Part shown: one piece after another, positions 54,394 through 63,750 of the stretch | Layout of the letters: every line of letters starts with the position of its first letter | Numbering within the stretch: the stretch's first letter is position 1 | Assembly (NCBI RefSeq): GCF_900103735.1 | Contig: NZ_FMXE01000029.1 | Coordinates: 1-64,000 of the forward strand | DNA from: Algoriphagus alkaliphilus | Lineage (GTDB): Bacteria; Bacteroidota; Bacteroidia; Cytophagales; Cyclobacteriaceae | Reading direction: 5' to 3' | DNA length: 64,000 bases | Notes under the pieces: generated by a model | The model's database searches: none | Seen by the model: only the letters and a program-made list of their open reading frames with translations | What the model was told of the DNA's origin: nothing | Position numbers and translations under genes: made by a program

Positions 54394-54995
54394 TTATCCC
54401 TCAAAGATATCTTCCAAATTCAATTTAAATCCGGCAATACAAGAGGATTCCACCACATCCCCGGAAACGAATAGCCTTGAAGATTGGTACCGCCCCCCAA
54501 CTAGCGTATAGATCAATAAGGTTTGCTCACTGGGGTGAATGACCCAATATTCCTTTATCCCTGATTCTTCATAGACCTCGTATTTATTTTTAAGCTCTCG
54601 TTTGTTATCACCGGGGGAAAGAATTTCAACGACAAGATCAGGTGCACCGAGACAACCTGCATCATCCAACTTTTCAGGATCACAAACAACACACAAATCG
54701 GGCTGAACAACAGTATCAATATCCTGATTTCGTTTTGATTTTACGGGCAGCCTGACATCAAAAGGGGCATGAAAAACCTGACAAGGTTTTCCTTTTAAAA
54801 ATCCATGAAAATTGTTGTCAAACTAACAGAAATCTTCTGGTGAGACATCCTTGGTGCAGCAGTGTCTCGTTTGAACACCTTTCCCTTGATCAATTCAACC
54901 ATCACGTCCATTTTCCAAGTTAGGTAATCGGCGTAAGTATAGCTGCCGTATTCGATATCTGGCTCTTTTACAGTAGGTAACTTTTCATCTTCCAT
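54394..54995 (-). pseudogene. Uma2-family nuclease, frameshifted
   Basis: Two reading frames make one Uma2 (PD-(D/E)XK) protein. Frame 1 from ATG 54995 ends after SHQKISVSLTTIFMDF (54795). The adjoining frame carries LKGKPCQVFHAPFDVRLPVKS and then VVCDPEKLDDAGCLGAPDLVVEILSPGDNKRELKNKYEVYEESGIKEYWVIHP, with the catalytic Asp and Glu of the family (PDLVVEILSP). The break is in a T5-A4 run at about 54795-54805; one extra T would join the frames. So either a single-base deletion or a sequencing error. Total length about 200 residues is normal for Uma2. Confidence 0.85.
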
Positions 54996-55030
54996 ATGTT
55001 TAAAATATCACAAATAAATAGGATTTTAAA

Positions 55031-56086
55031 TTAACTGTTTAATTTACTTGATTTTGGAAGCTCAAATTCAACTATACCTGGATCAGAATCAGTCGAAATC
55101 CCATAAATCTTGCTTAAATCTTTATTTACTGCAATACTTTTAACAGATCTATCCAAGCTGTATTTGGCAATGATTTCACCAGCAAAAGAAAAAACATACA
55201 CAGTTTTAGCAATGTCTGATTCAGTTTGAATTTTGGCTTCACTTATTCCACCATAAAGGGCAAATATTCTATCCTCTGTCACAACGACATCTCTGAAGTG
55301 ATAGGGAGAGCTTAAATCCCAATGCACAGAGTAACCTGAAGATTCTGCGATAAGGTCAAATTTCATATACTCTTTTGGAGAGAGGTAGAATCGATCAAAA
55401 GTCAATTTATCCCGATCAAAAATTTCGATTTTATTGGAAAATAGATTGGCAATTACAAAATGTGTCCTTGATGTATTGCTGGCAAACCAACCCATATTCA
55501 TTTGCGAAAGATTGAAGTAGTCTAAATCGGTGCGTTCAGAAAAATTTTCCAAATCTCCATAGCCAGCTAATGAATCCCCTGATGCCGAGAACTCTACCAG
55601 TCTTGATGGGGAATCAACTGTCAACCCTAAAAATGTTGAGTCCCCAGATCTAAGTACTGAATAAGCTTTAAAAAAATCACCCTTTTGCTTAACTTGATGT
55701 TTTGCTAAGTCAGTATTTGAGAATGAAAATTCGCTGATCTTCTTGTCAATTGAACTATAGATATAAAAAGAAGAGTCATTACTTCCAAACTCAATTGAAC
55801 TGGCATCTGAAATTTCACCCGGCCCAAAACCAATGGTGCCAAAAGATTTTAAATAAGTATTGTTGCGTGTTTCAATTACATGAATTGGAGAAGCCATGGC
55901 ATCCATAGAAGGGCTTTCTAGCACATAAAGATTATTACCGTTTACCCGAACTTTGTCGGGGTTAAGTAGCTCTTTATACACCATCTTTTTACCTTTGAGA
56001 TCAAGCTCAACTAGCTTTTCTTTTTTTTCAGTACAGGCGCCAAAAAAAGCGGTAAAAACAAAAATAAGTAGTGATCTATTCATCAT
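55031..56086 (-). CDS. Six-bladed beta-propeller lipoprotein
   Basis: A 351-residue lipoprotein: signal LLIFVFTAFFGAC (Cys 18). The mature part has the pattern of 6-bladed propeller proteins of Bacteroidota (MVYKELLNPDKVRVNGNNLYVLESPS, YLKSFGTIGFGPGEISDASSIEFGSNDSSFYIYSS). These proteins often lie next to genes for small Cys-containing exported peptides, as here (56152-56336). Function unknown. Confidence 0.82.
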   Translation of the reverse strand: MMNRSLLIFVFTAFFGACTEKKEKLVELDLKGKKMVYKELLNPDKVRVNGNNLYVLESPSMDAMASPIHVIETRNNTYLKSFGTIGFGPGEISDASSIEFGSNDSSFYIYSSIDKKISEFSFSNTDLAKHQVKQKGDFFKAYSVLRSGDSTFLGLTVDSPSRLVEFSASGDSLAGYGDLENFSERTDLDYFNLSQMNMGWFASNTSRTHFVIANLFSNKIEIFDRDKLTFDRFYLSPKEYMKFDLIAESSGYSVHWDLSSPYHFRDVVVTEDRIFALYGGISEAKIQTESDIAKTVYVFSFAGEIIAKYSLDRSVKSIAVNKDLSKIYGISTDSDPGIVEFELPKSSKLNS

Positions 56087-56151
56087 TTTTGAGATTTAAT
56101 ATGTGATAAAATGGCTTGGATATTTTACTCCGGGCCAAGTCCAACTAAAGA

Positions 56152-56336
56152 CTATTGATTCCCACAGCAAGGAGGCAACCCTTTTATGTCTTTGGGATAA
56201 AATGTACCAAATCGATCAAAACATCCAATCGAATTTGCTTGCAAACAATCGGCCGCCGATGAAATCAACGGAAGTCCAACTGATAATCCTACAACAAGGG
56301 AGAAGAAAATAATCCCTTTAAAACTGGTTTTTTCAT
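56152..56336 (-). pseudogene. Small Cys-containing secreted peptide, frameshifted at start
   Basis: ATG 56336 followed by six A leads to a quick stop, but with one more A the frame reads M-K-K-T-S-F-K-G-I-I-F-F-S-L-V-V-G-L, a signal peptide, cleaving near ISSAADC, and a 30-odd-residue peptide with four Cys (ADCLQANSIGCFDRF, then LPPCCGNQ). It lies 66 bp before the propeller lipoprotein start on the same strand. So a small exported peptide gene, broken or misread in an A6 run. Not in long ORF lists because it is short and shifted. Confidence 0.6.
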
Positions 56337-56418
56337 AAAAGGTAAAATAAGATTAAACATCTTCATATTTAACCAATCTTAATTAAAATGAAAAAAAAAA
56401 ATGAACGGTTATTTTTAT

Positions 56419-56988
56419 TTACAAACGGTTATTTTTGATTTTGATTTTCAAATTTCTGACCACCTTAGGATAATACCACAAATAAAACCCACTTAGACTC
56501 ATCAAAATCAAACCCAAGGCAGTCAGCGTGGAGTAAGTCAACTTCGCATTTTCATTCTCCCAAAAGTAAAAATCAATGATGCTGCCATCGTGGACTTTTT
56601 CTATCCAATCTGAGTGACGGGTCTCTATTGAAAGCACTTCTCCAGACAAACCGTCCAGCTGGACTTCGGTAAAATGGGTTTTAAAAGTCACCTTTGCGAC
56701 TCCTTTATCAGGTCGGATATCGATTCGATCCACTTCGATGGACTCCCCGATTTTTTCCATTTCCAGCTCCGAAATCCTCACCATTTCATCCGGAGAGATC
56801 CATTGCCCCTGATCGACTTTAGTTTTTAAAGTAGGCGGCAGGAGCTCTCCTTTTTTTTTCCATGCCAAAAGAATCGAAGTAATTCCTATGACCAAAAAGA
56901 AAACAATCAACGGAATACCCATCCAGCGATGGACTCTGCGGAGCCAGCGAAGTGCTTTTACTTTAGATTGAATGATTGGATCAGACAT
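56419..56988 (-). CDS. PepSY-associated membrane protein
   Basis: A 189-residue protein with an N-terminal cytoplasmic segment (ALRWLRRVHRWMG) and helix IPLIVFFLVIGITSILLAW, a periplasmic PepSY-like domain (EVDRIDIRPDKGVAKVTFKTHFTEVQLDGLSGEVLSIETRHSD) and a second helix with a positive end (ALGLILMSLSGFYLWYYPKVVR). Such proteins are linked to iron uptake or reductase systems in other bacteria. It follows HMG-CoA lyase by 3 bp, so it is in the same transcript. Confidence 0.85.
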   Translation of the reverse strand: MSDPIIQSKVKALRWLRRVHRWMGIPLIVFFLVIGITSILLAWKKKGELLPPTLKTKVDQGQWISPDEMVRISELEMEKIGESIEVDRIDIRPDKGVAKVTFKTHFTEVQLDGLSGEVLSIETRHSDWIEKVHDGSIIDFYFWENENAKLTYSTLTALGLILMSLSGFYLWYYPKVVRNLKIKIKNNRL

Positions 56989-56991
56989 TAA

Positions 56992-57843
56992 TCAGGAATT
57001 AAACACAAACTTCGTAAGCTTCATTGATTCAGCAAGTTCTGATTTATTCAATCCTAAGGAATACCCCTCTTTTTCAAGGGTTTCAATCATCACTTCTGTT
57101 GCCATATTTCCAACCAATTCGTCTTTGGCCATCGGACATCCTCCAAAACCCTTCAAGGCTCCATCAAATCTTTTACATCCTCCTTTCAGCCCTGCCAACA
57201 CTTTCTCCGGGATAGACTCAATCCTGCTGTGAAGATGTGCGCCAAATTCAATTTGTGGAAAAGCCTGAATTTGAACCTCAAAAAGTTTGGTAATCAAATC
57301 AGGAGTAGCAACCCCAATGGTATCCGATAAGGAAATGAGCTCAACCTGAAGCTGTGAAAGCTTTTCCACAAACTCGGCAACCAGTTCAGGTGAGTAAGGA
57401 TCTCCATATGGATTACCAAAACCCATGCTTAGGTAGACCACCTGCTTTTTCCCTTTTGCTTCGCAAAGATTCTGGATCGCCTCCACCGTCTTCAAAGCCT
57501 CCTCAATCGAGGCGTTGGTATTTCGCTGCTGAAAGGTCTCAGATACCGAAAGTGGGAATCCCAAAAAGTCAATTTCCTGGAATTGAAGAGCATCTTCTGC
57601 CCCTCTTACGTTTGCTACAATAGCCAAAAGTTTAGATTTCGCATCGTGTAAATCCAGCAATTCCAATACCTCCGCAGTATCCCGCATTTGCGGAATTGCC
57701 TTAGGACTCACAAAGCTGCCAAAGTCAATGGTATCAAAACCCACTTCAAGCAATTGATTAATGTATGCGGCTTTAATGGCAGTATCTATAAATCCCGGAA
57801 TTCCTTGCATTGCATCCCGCGGGCATTCAATCAGTTTAATCAT
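56992..57843 (-). CDS. Hydroxymethylglutaryl-CoA lyase
   Basis: A 283-residue HMGL-type TIM barrel: IECPRDAMQGI at the start in place of the usual VEVGPRDGLQ, DFGSFVSPKAIPQMRD, LSLSDTIGVATPDLI, FGAHLHSR (metal His) and RFDGALKGFGGCPMAKDELVGNMATE with the catalytic-loop Cys. It splits HMG-CoA into acetyl-CoA and acetoacetate (leucine breakdown). Followed by the PepSY gene. Confidence 0.93.
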   Translation of the reverse strand: MIKLIECPRDAMQGIPGFIDTAIKAAYINQLLEVGFDTIDFGSFVSPKAIPQMRDTAEVLELLDLHDAKSKLLAIVANVRGAEDALQFQEIDFLGFPLSVSETFQQRNTNASIEEALKTVEAIQNLCEAKGKKQVVYLSMGFGNPYGDPYSPELVAEFVEKLSQLQVELISLSDTIGVATPDLITKLFEVQIQAFPQIEFGAHLHSRIESIPEKVLAGLKGGCKRFDGALKGFGGCPMAKDELVGNMATEVMIETLEKEGYSLGLNKSELAESMKLTKFVFNS

Positions 57844-58300
57844 GCCCGAAGTTAAGTAGAATCAGCAAAAAGGGATTGGGAAGAGTGGTTAAAAATGCTT
57901 TGTTAATTCAATACTGGGTCAGTCTGAATAAGATTGCAAGCACAAGAGAATTCTTTCCACTTTTCTTGATTCCATTTCTTCCAACCAGCCAAACAACGCT
58001 TCGATAGCTATTTGGGAAACCGGATAAAGTTCTACATGCCAGCCTTGGCAAAATTCCGGGTGGAAAGGAAGGAATAGAAAACATTACTGTATGCTCATAT
58101 AAAGCTTCCCAAATGGGGATTTATGGGGTTTTTATTCCATAAAACGTGATACAATCCCCCTTTGAAGTCTGTCTGACTTCTTCTAAAAGTGAGTCTATCA
58201 GTAAAAAAGTGGTGTTTTACCGACTTTGTTGAAAAATGGTTGATCTATTGCCTATAGAAGTATTAGTACCATCAATTCTTTCACTTAAAAAAACCAAATT
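57844..58300. other. Intergenic stretch, nothing recognised
   Basis: No gene or repeat found between divergent HMG-CoA lyase and the 58301 lipoprotein; promoters of both must lie here, but no clear TTG/TAnnTTTG pair could be placed. Confidence 0.5.
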
Positions 58301-58822
58301 ATGAAAATCAAATCATCACTTCTTATAGGTACTGCATGTATTGCGGTATTTGCTTGCCAGACTAATAAGTATACAGAGCAAGACAGAATTACTTCAACAA
58401 AGAATCTAAATTCATTTGTTGACAGTGTGGAAATGGCTGTAAAGGCTTCTCCAACTCACGATTGGAGTGTTATCGATTCTAGATTTGATAGTCTTGAGTC
58501 TAGAGCTGATAAAGTCTACAAAGACCTGAAAGCTGAAAGCACCGAAGTTGATCTGATTGAGACCCGCTACGATACAGTAATTGAGAATGCTAAACGTACG
58601 GAGGAGAATTTCCAAAAAACGGCTGAGATGCACCTTCAGAATGTAGAAAAGTGGTGGGAAACTACGGCTAAAGAACCTACTGCCAAAAGAGCAATAACAA
58701 TTGCTAACATCGAATCTACCACAAAAGAAAGTTTGAATTGGTTGGAAAAAAACTTCAATAACCTGAAGGAAGAATCCAGAGAGAAGTATAACAAGTTCAT
58801 CTCTGAAATGGGTAAAATTTAA
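58301..58822 (+). CDS. Coiled-coil lipoprotein of unknown function
   Basis: A 173-residue lipoprotein (MKIKSSLLIGTACIAVFAC, Cys 19). The rest is almost all helical and charged (DSRFDSLESRADKVYKDLKAESTEVDLIETRYDTVIENAKRTEENFQKTAEMHLQ), suggesting a helical bundle like apolipoprotein- or DUF6565-type proteins. Single gene followed by a terminator. Function unknown. Confidence 0.82.
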   Translation: MKIKSSLLIGTACIAVFACQTNKYTEQDRITSTKNLNSFVDSVEMAVKASPTHDWSVIDSRFDSLESRADKVYKDLKAESTEVDLIETRYDTVIENAKRTEENFQKTAEMHLQNVEKWWETTAKEPTAKRAITIANIESTTKESLNWLEKNFNNLKEESREKYNKFISEMGKI

Positions 58823-58840
58823 ATTCAACAATCAATTCAA

Positions 58841-58872
58841 AGCCCGCCAAAATTATTTGGCGGGCTTTTTTT
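58841..58872. terminator. Bidirectional terminator between 58301 gene and metF
   Basis: AGCCCGCCAA pairs with TTGGCGGGCT, loop aattat, followed by T7 on the plus strand. It ends the lipoprotein gene and, in the other direction, the methionine operon (less U-rich on that side). Confidence 0.9.
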
Positions 58873-58873
58873 G

Positions 58874-59827
58874 TTAAAACACCTCTTTGGCAATCTTGTA
58901 AGTAGCTTCTGCCTTACTCATCGTGTAGAAATGAAGCGAAGGCACGCCGGCAGCAATAAGTTCCTTTGACTGCTGAATGGCCCACTCAATTCCTACAGTT
59001 TTCACATCAGCATTGGTTTTACATTTTTCAAGCTCATCCATCAATTCATCAGGAAAGTCCAAAAAGAAAGTCCTTGGCAGCATGGTGATTTGTCCCAAAG
59101 TCGTGATCGGCTTGATACCCGGAATGATGGGAACATCAATTCCCGCTGCCCGGACTCTTCTTACATAATCGAAAAACTTTTGATTGTCGAAAAACATCTG
59201 AGTTACAATGTATTCAGCCCCTTTATCGATTTTTTCTTTTAGGTACTTCAGGTCAAATTTCATACTCGGAGCTTCGAAGTGCTTCTCAGGATACCCTGAA
59301 ACACCTACACAAAAGTCAGTATGAAAGCTGTTTTCGGTTTCCTCATGCAGGTAATGTCCATTATTCATGCGTACAATTTGCTCCACCAATTCACTGGCAT
59401 AGTTGTGCCCATTTGTTTCCGCAATAAACCTACCTTCCGATTTTGGTGCATCACCCCGGAGTGCAAGGACATTTTCCACACCTATAAAATTGAGATCAAT
59501 CAGGGCGTTTTCTGTCTCTTCTTTGGAAAATCCTCCGCAGAGAATATGCGGAACCGCGTCGACTTGAAAGCGGTTCATGATTGCTGCACAAATGCCTACG
59601 GTACCGGGGCGCTTTTTGGTACTTACCTTCTCCAAAAGTCCATTTGGATGCTTTTTGTAAATAAACTCTTCCCGATGGTAAGTCACATCCACAAAAGGCG
59701 GCTTGAATTCCATTAAGGGTTCAATTCCTACAAGAAGTTCTTTCAGGCTTTGCCCCTTCAATGGAGGCAAAATCTCAAATGAAAAAAGCGTGGAAGTGGT
59801 ATTTTTTAAACGTTCTGTTATTTTCAT
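58874..59827 (-). CDS. metF: Methylenetetrahydrofolate reductase
   Basis: A 317-residue flavoenzyme making 5-methyl-THF, the methyl donor for MetH. The family motifs are [95 protein letters not shown]. The last gene of the methionine operon; its start overlaps the metH2 stop by 4 bp and a strong terminator follows the stop codon. Confidence 0.97.
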   Translation of the reverse strand: MKITERLKNTTSTLFSFEILPPLKGQSLKELLVGIEPLMEFKPPFVDVTYHREEFIYKKHPNGLLEKVSTKKRPGTVGICAAIMNRFQVDAVPHILCGGFSKEETENALIDLNFIGVENVLALRGDAPKSEGRFIAETNGHNYASELVEQIVRMNNGHYLHEETENSFHTDFCVGVSGYPEKHFEAPSMKFDLKYLKEKIDKGAEYIVTQMFFDNQKFFDYVRRVRAAGIDVPIIPGIKPITTLGQITMLPRTFFLDFPDELMDELEKCKTNADVKTVGIEWAIQQSKELIAAGVPSLHFYTMSKAEATYKIAKEVF

Positions 59828-62526
59828 TGAATAGGGATTGCTAAGGTTTGAATAGGTGAATAGGCCAAATTTGGAGACAATAAGCGCTCTGCTTGTTTTA
59901 TAGTTATGCCCTTTCGTTGGGCATAGCTGGCCACCTGATCTTCTCCGATTTTGCCCAAACCGAAGTATTTACTTTCAGGATGTCCAAAATAAAATCCGGA
60001 AACTGAGCTAGTCGGATACATTGCAAAGCTGGAGGTCAGCGTGATTCCAATGGCATTTTCCAAATCTAATAGTTGAGCTATCGTACTCTTTTCGGAATGC
60101 TCCGGACAAGCCGGATAGCCCGGTGCCGGACGGATTCCGGGGTATTCTTCGCGAATCAAAGAATCATTATCCAAGCTTTCTGATGTGGAATAGCCCCAAT
60201 AATCTTTCCTGACCTGCTCATGTACATATTCTGCGGCAGCTTCGGCCAATCTATCAGCCAAAGCCTTAAACAAGATATCATTATAATCATCCCCAGCTGC
60301 CTGAAACTCGGCCAGTTTGGTTTCCATTCCTAGTCCTGAAGTCACTGCAAAACAGCCCAGATAATCGGTTTTTTCAGGGTGAATGTAGTCTGCGAGTGAT
60401 CGGTTTGGAACACCCCTCCCCTTTTTGCCCTGTTGCCTCAAGAAGTGAAGTTTTGCGATTTCTTTATTGCTATCATTTGGATCCAAAATTACCGCATCAT
60501 CTTCAAGTCGCTTCACCGGGAATAGTCCAAAAACCGCTTTTGCCGTAAGCCACTTTTCCTCAATCAACTTATCCAGCATTTCCTGCGCATCAGCAAAGAG
60601 TTTCTTCGCCTCATGGCCTACAATGGGATCTTCCAGGATTTTCGGGTATTTGCCACTAAGCATCCAAGTGCTAAAGAACGGAGTCCAGTCGATGTATTTT
60701 CTCAAAACAGAAAGATCCAAATCCTCCAGAATTGTTTTGCCAAGTACCTTAGGCTTTACCGGCTCAACCGCAGTCCAATCAATTCCTACTGGATTAGACT
60801 TAGCCTCTTCATAGCTCACCAATTGCTTAATCAATTGCTTCGCCTCATGTTCTTCACGGAGTTGTTTATACGTTTCTTTGATTTGCAATTGATAAGCTTC
60901 TTTGGTCTCCTCAGATATAGCTTCACCTGCAATCGGCACGGACTTACTAGCATCTGTCACGTGAATGACAATTCCTGAATACATCGGATCAATTTTCACT
61001 GCCGTGTGAATTCTGGAAGTGGTAGCACCACCGATCAACAAGGGAATCTTCAAGCCCTGACGCTCCATTTCAGAAGCGACATTGACCATCTCATCCAAAG
61101 ATGGAGTGATCAGACCACTCAATCCGATGATATCTACCTTATTTTTAATAGCCTCATCGATGATTTTCTGAGCATCAACCATCACACCCAAATCAATAAT
61201 TTGGTAACTATTGCAGGCCAAAACGACGCCTACGATATTTTTTCCGATATCGTGCACATCACCTTTGACAGTAGCAAGCAGGATTTTTTTGAGTGAAGAA
61301 GCTTCCTGCCCCTCTTCCGGTAGCGGCATAAAGGGCTCCAAATAAGCTACTGCCTTCTTCATTACCCGAGCGGATTTTACTACCTGAGGAAGAAACATTT
61401 TACCCTCCCCAAATAGATCCCCGACGACATTCATCCCATCCATCAAGGGGCCTTCAATAACTTTTAAAGGATTGACCAATTCCAGGCGCGCGGCTTCGGT
61501 GTCCTCCACAATAAAGTCCAAAATCCCTTTAACAAGGGCATGCTCAATCCGCTTACCTACAGGATCTGAACGCCAAGCTTCGTTGACTACTTCCTTTTTG
61601 TCTGCTGCTTTAACAGTTTCAGCAAAATCCAATAATCGCTCGGTCGCATCTTCCTTTCGGTCAAAGAGTACATCTTCAACTCGATCCAGTAAGTCTTTCG
61701 GAATATCATCATAAACTTCAAGCATGGTCGGATTGACAATTCCCATGCTCATGCCATGATGGATCGCATGGTAAAGAAATGCCGCATGCATAGCCTCTCG
61801 GACACGGTCATTTCCTCGAAAAGAAAACGAAACGTTACTCACTCCCCCACTGACTTTGGCTCCCGGCAGGTTTTCTTTGATCCATTTGGTGGCAAGGAAA
61901 AAATCAAGCGCATTTTTTCTGTGCTCTTCCATACCCGTCGCGACAGGAAAAATATTTGGATCGAATATGATGTCCTGACGATTGAATTTGACCTGATCGA
62001 CAAGAATACGGTAGCTTCGCTCACAGATTTGAATTCTCCGCTCATAGGTATCCGCTTGACCTTTTTCGTCAAAAGCCATTACAACCACTGCTGCACCGAA
62101 TTTCTTGATAGTTTTAGCTTGTTGAATAAACTCAGCTTCTCCGTTTTTTAAAGAAATTGAATTCACGATTCCCTTTCCCTGAACACACTTCAATCCAGCT
62201 AATATGATACTCCACTTGGAGCTGTCAATCATAATCGGAATTCGGCTGATCTCAGGTTCTGAAGCAATCAAGTTAAGAAACTTGACCATGGCAAATTCCC
62301 CGTCAAGCATCCCTTCGTCCATACAGACATCCAGGACCTGGGCCCCGCCACGAACCTGATCCAAGGCTATTTCAAGTGCATCATCGTACTGTCCATTTAA
62401 GATCAGTCGTGCAAACTTCTTCGAACCGGTAATATTGGTCCGTTCACCAATATTGACAAAATTGATATTCGGGGTGAAAACCAAAGGCTCCAGGCCTGAG
62501 AGTTTCATGTAGTCTTTGTTAAACAT
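59824..62526 (-). CDS. metH: Methionine synthase, folate/B12/activation part
   Basis: A 900-residue protein covering MetH modules 2-4. Order: pterin-binding barrel ([20 protein letters not shown] ... [20 protein letters not shown]), cobalamin cap (about 320-400), B12 domain with base-off ligand His 425 in [10 protein letters not shown], and the activation domain ([71 protein letters not shown]). The homocysteine module is a separate gene upstream overlapping by 8 bp. Together they methylate homocysteine from methyl-THF. Confidence 0.97.
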   Translation of the reverse strand: MFNKDYMKLSGLEPLVFTPNINFVNIGERTNITGSKKFARLILNGQYDDALEIALDQVRGGAQVLDVCMDEGMLDGEFAMVKFLNLIASEPEISRIPIMIDSSKWSIILAGLKCVQGKGIVNSISLKNGEAEFIQQAKTIKKFGAAVVVMAFDEKGQADTYERRIQICERSYRILVDQVKFNRQDIIFDPNIFPVATGMEEHRKNALDFFLATKWIKENLPGAKVSGGVSNVSFSFRGNDRVREAMHAAFLYHAIHHGMSMGIVNPTMLEVYDDIPKDLLDRVEDVLFDRKEDATERLLDFAETVKAADKKEVVNEAWRSDPVGKRIEHALVKGILDFIVEDTEAARLELVNPLKVIEGPLMDGMNVVGDLFGEGKMFLPQVVKSARVMKKAVAYLEPFMPLPEEGQEASSLKKILLATVKGDVHDIGKNIVGVVLACNSYQIIDLGVMVDAQKIIDEAIKNKVDIIGLSGLITPSLDEMVNVASEMERQGLKIPLLIGGATTSRIHTAVKIDPMYSGIVIHVTDASKSVPIAGEAISEETKEAYQLQIKETYKQLREEHEAKQLIKQLVSYEEAKSNPVGIDWTAVEPVKPKVLGKTILEDLDLSVLRKYIDWTPFFSTWMLSGKYPKILEDPIVGHEAKKLFADAQEMLDKLIEEKWLTAKAVFGLFPVKRLEDDAVILDPNDSNKEIAKLHFLRQQGKKGRGVPNRSLADYIHPEKTDYLGCFAVTSGLGMETKLAEFQAAGDDYNDILFKALADRLAEAAAEYVHEQVRKDYWGYSTSESLDNDSLIREEYPGIRPAPGYPACPEHSEKSTIAQLLDLENAIGITLTSSFAMYPTSSVSGFYFGHPESKYFGLGKIGEDQVASYAQRKGITIKQAERLLSPNLAYSPIQTLAIPIQ

Positions 62527-63574
62527 TGCTCTCCTCCTCCTCTATAACTTCTTCAAATTTTCTAGGCTGAAACTGTGCAGCCATGTCTGCCAAGGCTCGG
62601 ATATGCTCAGGAGTAGTACCACAGCATCCGCCAAGGATATTCAACATACCTTCCTTTAAGAAGTCTCGTACTTGATCCGCCATTTCATTGGCCCCTTGAT
62701 CGTAGGCACCAAACTCATTCGGTAAGCCTGCATTGGGATAGGCAGAAACATAAAAAGGGGCATTTTGAGCCAATACTTTCAAGTATGGCCTAAGCTCTTT
62801 TGCTCCCAGGGCGCAATTCAAACCGACTGATAACAAAGGTACATGGGAGACTGAAATCAAGAATGCTTCGGTAGTCTGACCGGAAAGCGTTCGGCCGGAA
62901 GCATCGGTGATTGTACCCGAAATCATAATCGGAATCCCTCCATCTTTTGGATCGAGCGGAATATTTCTTTTTTCATAAACTTCCTGAATCGCATACAGGG
63001 CCGCTTTTGCATTAAGTGTATCAAAAATCGTCTCAACCAAAATAATGTCTGAACCCCCGTCTAATAAGCCATTCACCTGCTCAGCATAGGCTTCTGCCAA
63101 TTGATCAAAAGTAATGGCCCGATAGCCGGGATCATTTACATCTGGAGAAAGGGAAGCAGTTCTATTTGTTGGCCCTATTGCACCTGCTACGAAGCGCGGT
63201 TTATTGGGCTCTTTGGCTGAAAATTCGTCTGCCACTTCACGCGCGAGCTTTGCTGATTCAAAATTAATTGCATAAGCCAAATGCGAAAGTTCATAATCAG
63301 CTTGTGCAATGGTAGTGCCCGAAAAGGTGTTGGTCTCAATGATATCTGCGCCGGCCTCCAAATATTCCCTGTGAATTTGGCGGATGATATCCGGACGGCT
63401 CAAGGACAATAAATCATTGTTGCCTTTAAGTGATTTAGGATGATTCGCCAATTCAGGGGTTCTGAAATCCTCCTCGTCTAGTTTGTATCGCTGAATCATG
63501 GTCCCCATAGCTCCATCCAGGATCAGGATTCGATTTTGAATCACTTGCAATAGGGTATTTGTTCTGTTTTGCAT
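62519..63574 (-). CDS. Homocysteine-binding part of split methionine synthase
   Basis: A 351-residue homocysteine S-methyltransferase domain equal to MetH module 1. ATG 63574 chosen: the longer TTG frame (63610) would read through the riboswitch-pairing segment. Motifs: [36 protein letters not shown], and the zinc Cys 254 ([12 protein letters not shown]), Cys 317 and Cys 318 ([12 protein letters not shown]). Splitting MetH after this module has been seen in Bacteroidota. First gene of the operon, behind a SAM-I riboswitch. Confidence 0.95.
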   Translation of the reverse strand: MQNRTNTLLQVIQNRILILDGAMGTMIQRYKLDEEDFRTPELANHPKSLKGNNDLLSLSRPDIIRQIHREYLEAGADIIETNTFSGTTIAQADYELSHLAYAINFESAKLAREVADEFSAKEPNKPRFVAGAIGPTNRTASLSPDVNDPGYRAITFDQLAEAYAEQVNGLLDGGSDIILVETIFDTLNAKAALYAIQEVYEKRNIPLDPKDGGIPIMISGTITDASGRTLSGQTTEAFLISVSHVPLLSVGLNCALGAKELRPYLKVLAQNAPFYVSAYPNAGLPNEFGAYDQGANEMADQVRDFLKEGMLNILGGCCGTTPEHIRALADMAAQFQPRKFEEVIEEEESNV

Positions 63575-63637
63575 CGTTCGAATAATTAAATCAAAAAGCT
63601 TATCGAGCAAAACACGGAGAAAAGTTACAGGTAACTT
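63575..63637 (-). promoter_or_regulatory. Expression platform of the SAM riboswitch
   Basis: Between aptamer and start codon. Contains hairpin AAGTTACctGTAACTT (63622-63637) followed by TTCTCC and, at 63600-63609, CTCGATAAGC (minus strand), which is the exact complement of the aptamer 5' P1 strand GCTTATCGAG. These could make an alternative stem without SAM. The detailed switch (transcription or translation) is not resolved. Confidence 0.6.
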
Positions 63638-63641
63638 GTCC

Positions 63642-63738
63642 GCTCATCTTTTCCCGATTAATCGGAATGGGAGTTAGCACCTTGTTTACAGGTTGCTAAG
63701 ACGTCATAGGGCCCTTCCCTCAGTCTTTCTCGATAAGC
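63642..63738 (-). promoter_or_regulatory. SAM-I (S-box) riboswitch
   Basis: On the minus strand GCTTATCGAG starts the P1 stem, closed by GATGAGC (63648-63642). Between them stand the conserved S-box pieces CTGAGGGA, GGCCCTATGACGTC, TTAGCAACC and AAGGTGCTAACTCC, then a P4-like hairpin (ATTCCGATTAATCGGGAAA). All match the SAM-I consensus in order. It should switch off the downstream metH/metF operon when S-adenosylmethionine is plentiful. Confidence 0.95.
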
Positions 63739-63742
63739 ACTT

Positions 63743-63750
63743 CAAAGGTA
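63743..63750 (-). promoter_or_regulatory. Candidate -7 promoter element of the methionine operon
   Basis: TACCTTTG on the minus strand fits TAnnTTTG exactly. Transcription would then start almost at the first base of the riboswitch P1 stem, as expected for a riboswitch leader. A clear TTG at -33 was not found. Confidence 0.5.

Noticed and set aside
56103..56312. Plus-strand 69-residue frame upstream of the propeller lipoprotein
   Set aside because: It is antisense to the better-supported Cys-peptide frame with signal peptide and has no recognisable feature.
42411..57843. Leucine-degradation or ketone-body gene cluster (thiolase and HMG-CoA lyase)
   Set aside because: The two genes are 13 kb apart on opposite strands with unrelated genes between, so no cluster can be claimed.
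63575..63610. TTG start at 63610 for the MetH module 1 gene
   Set aside because: It would translate the CTCGATAAGC riboswitch partner; ATG 63574 gives the normal family N-terminus.
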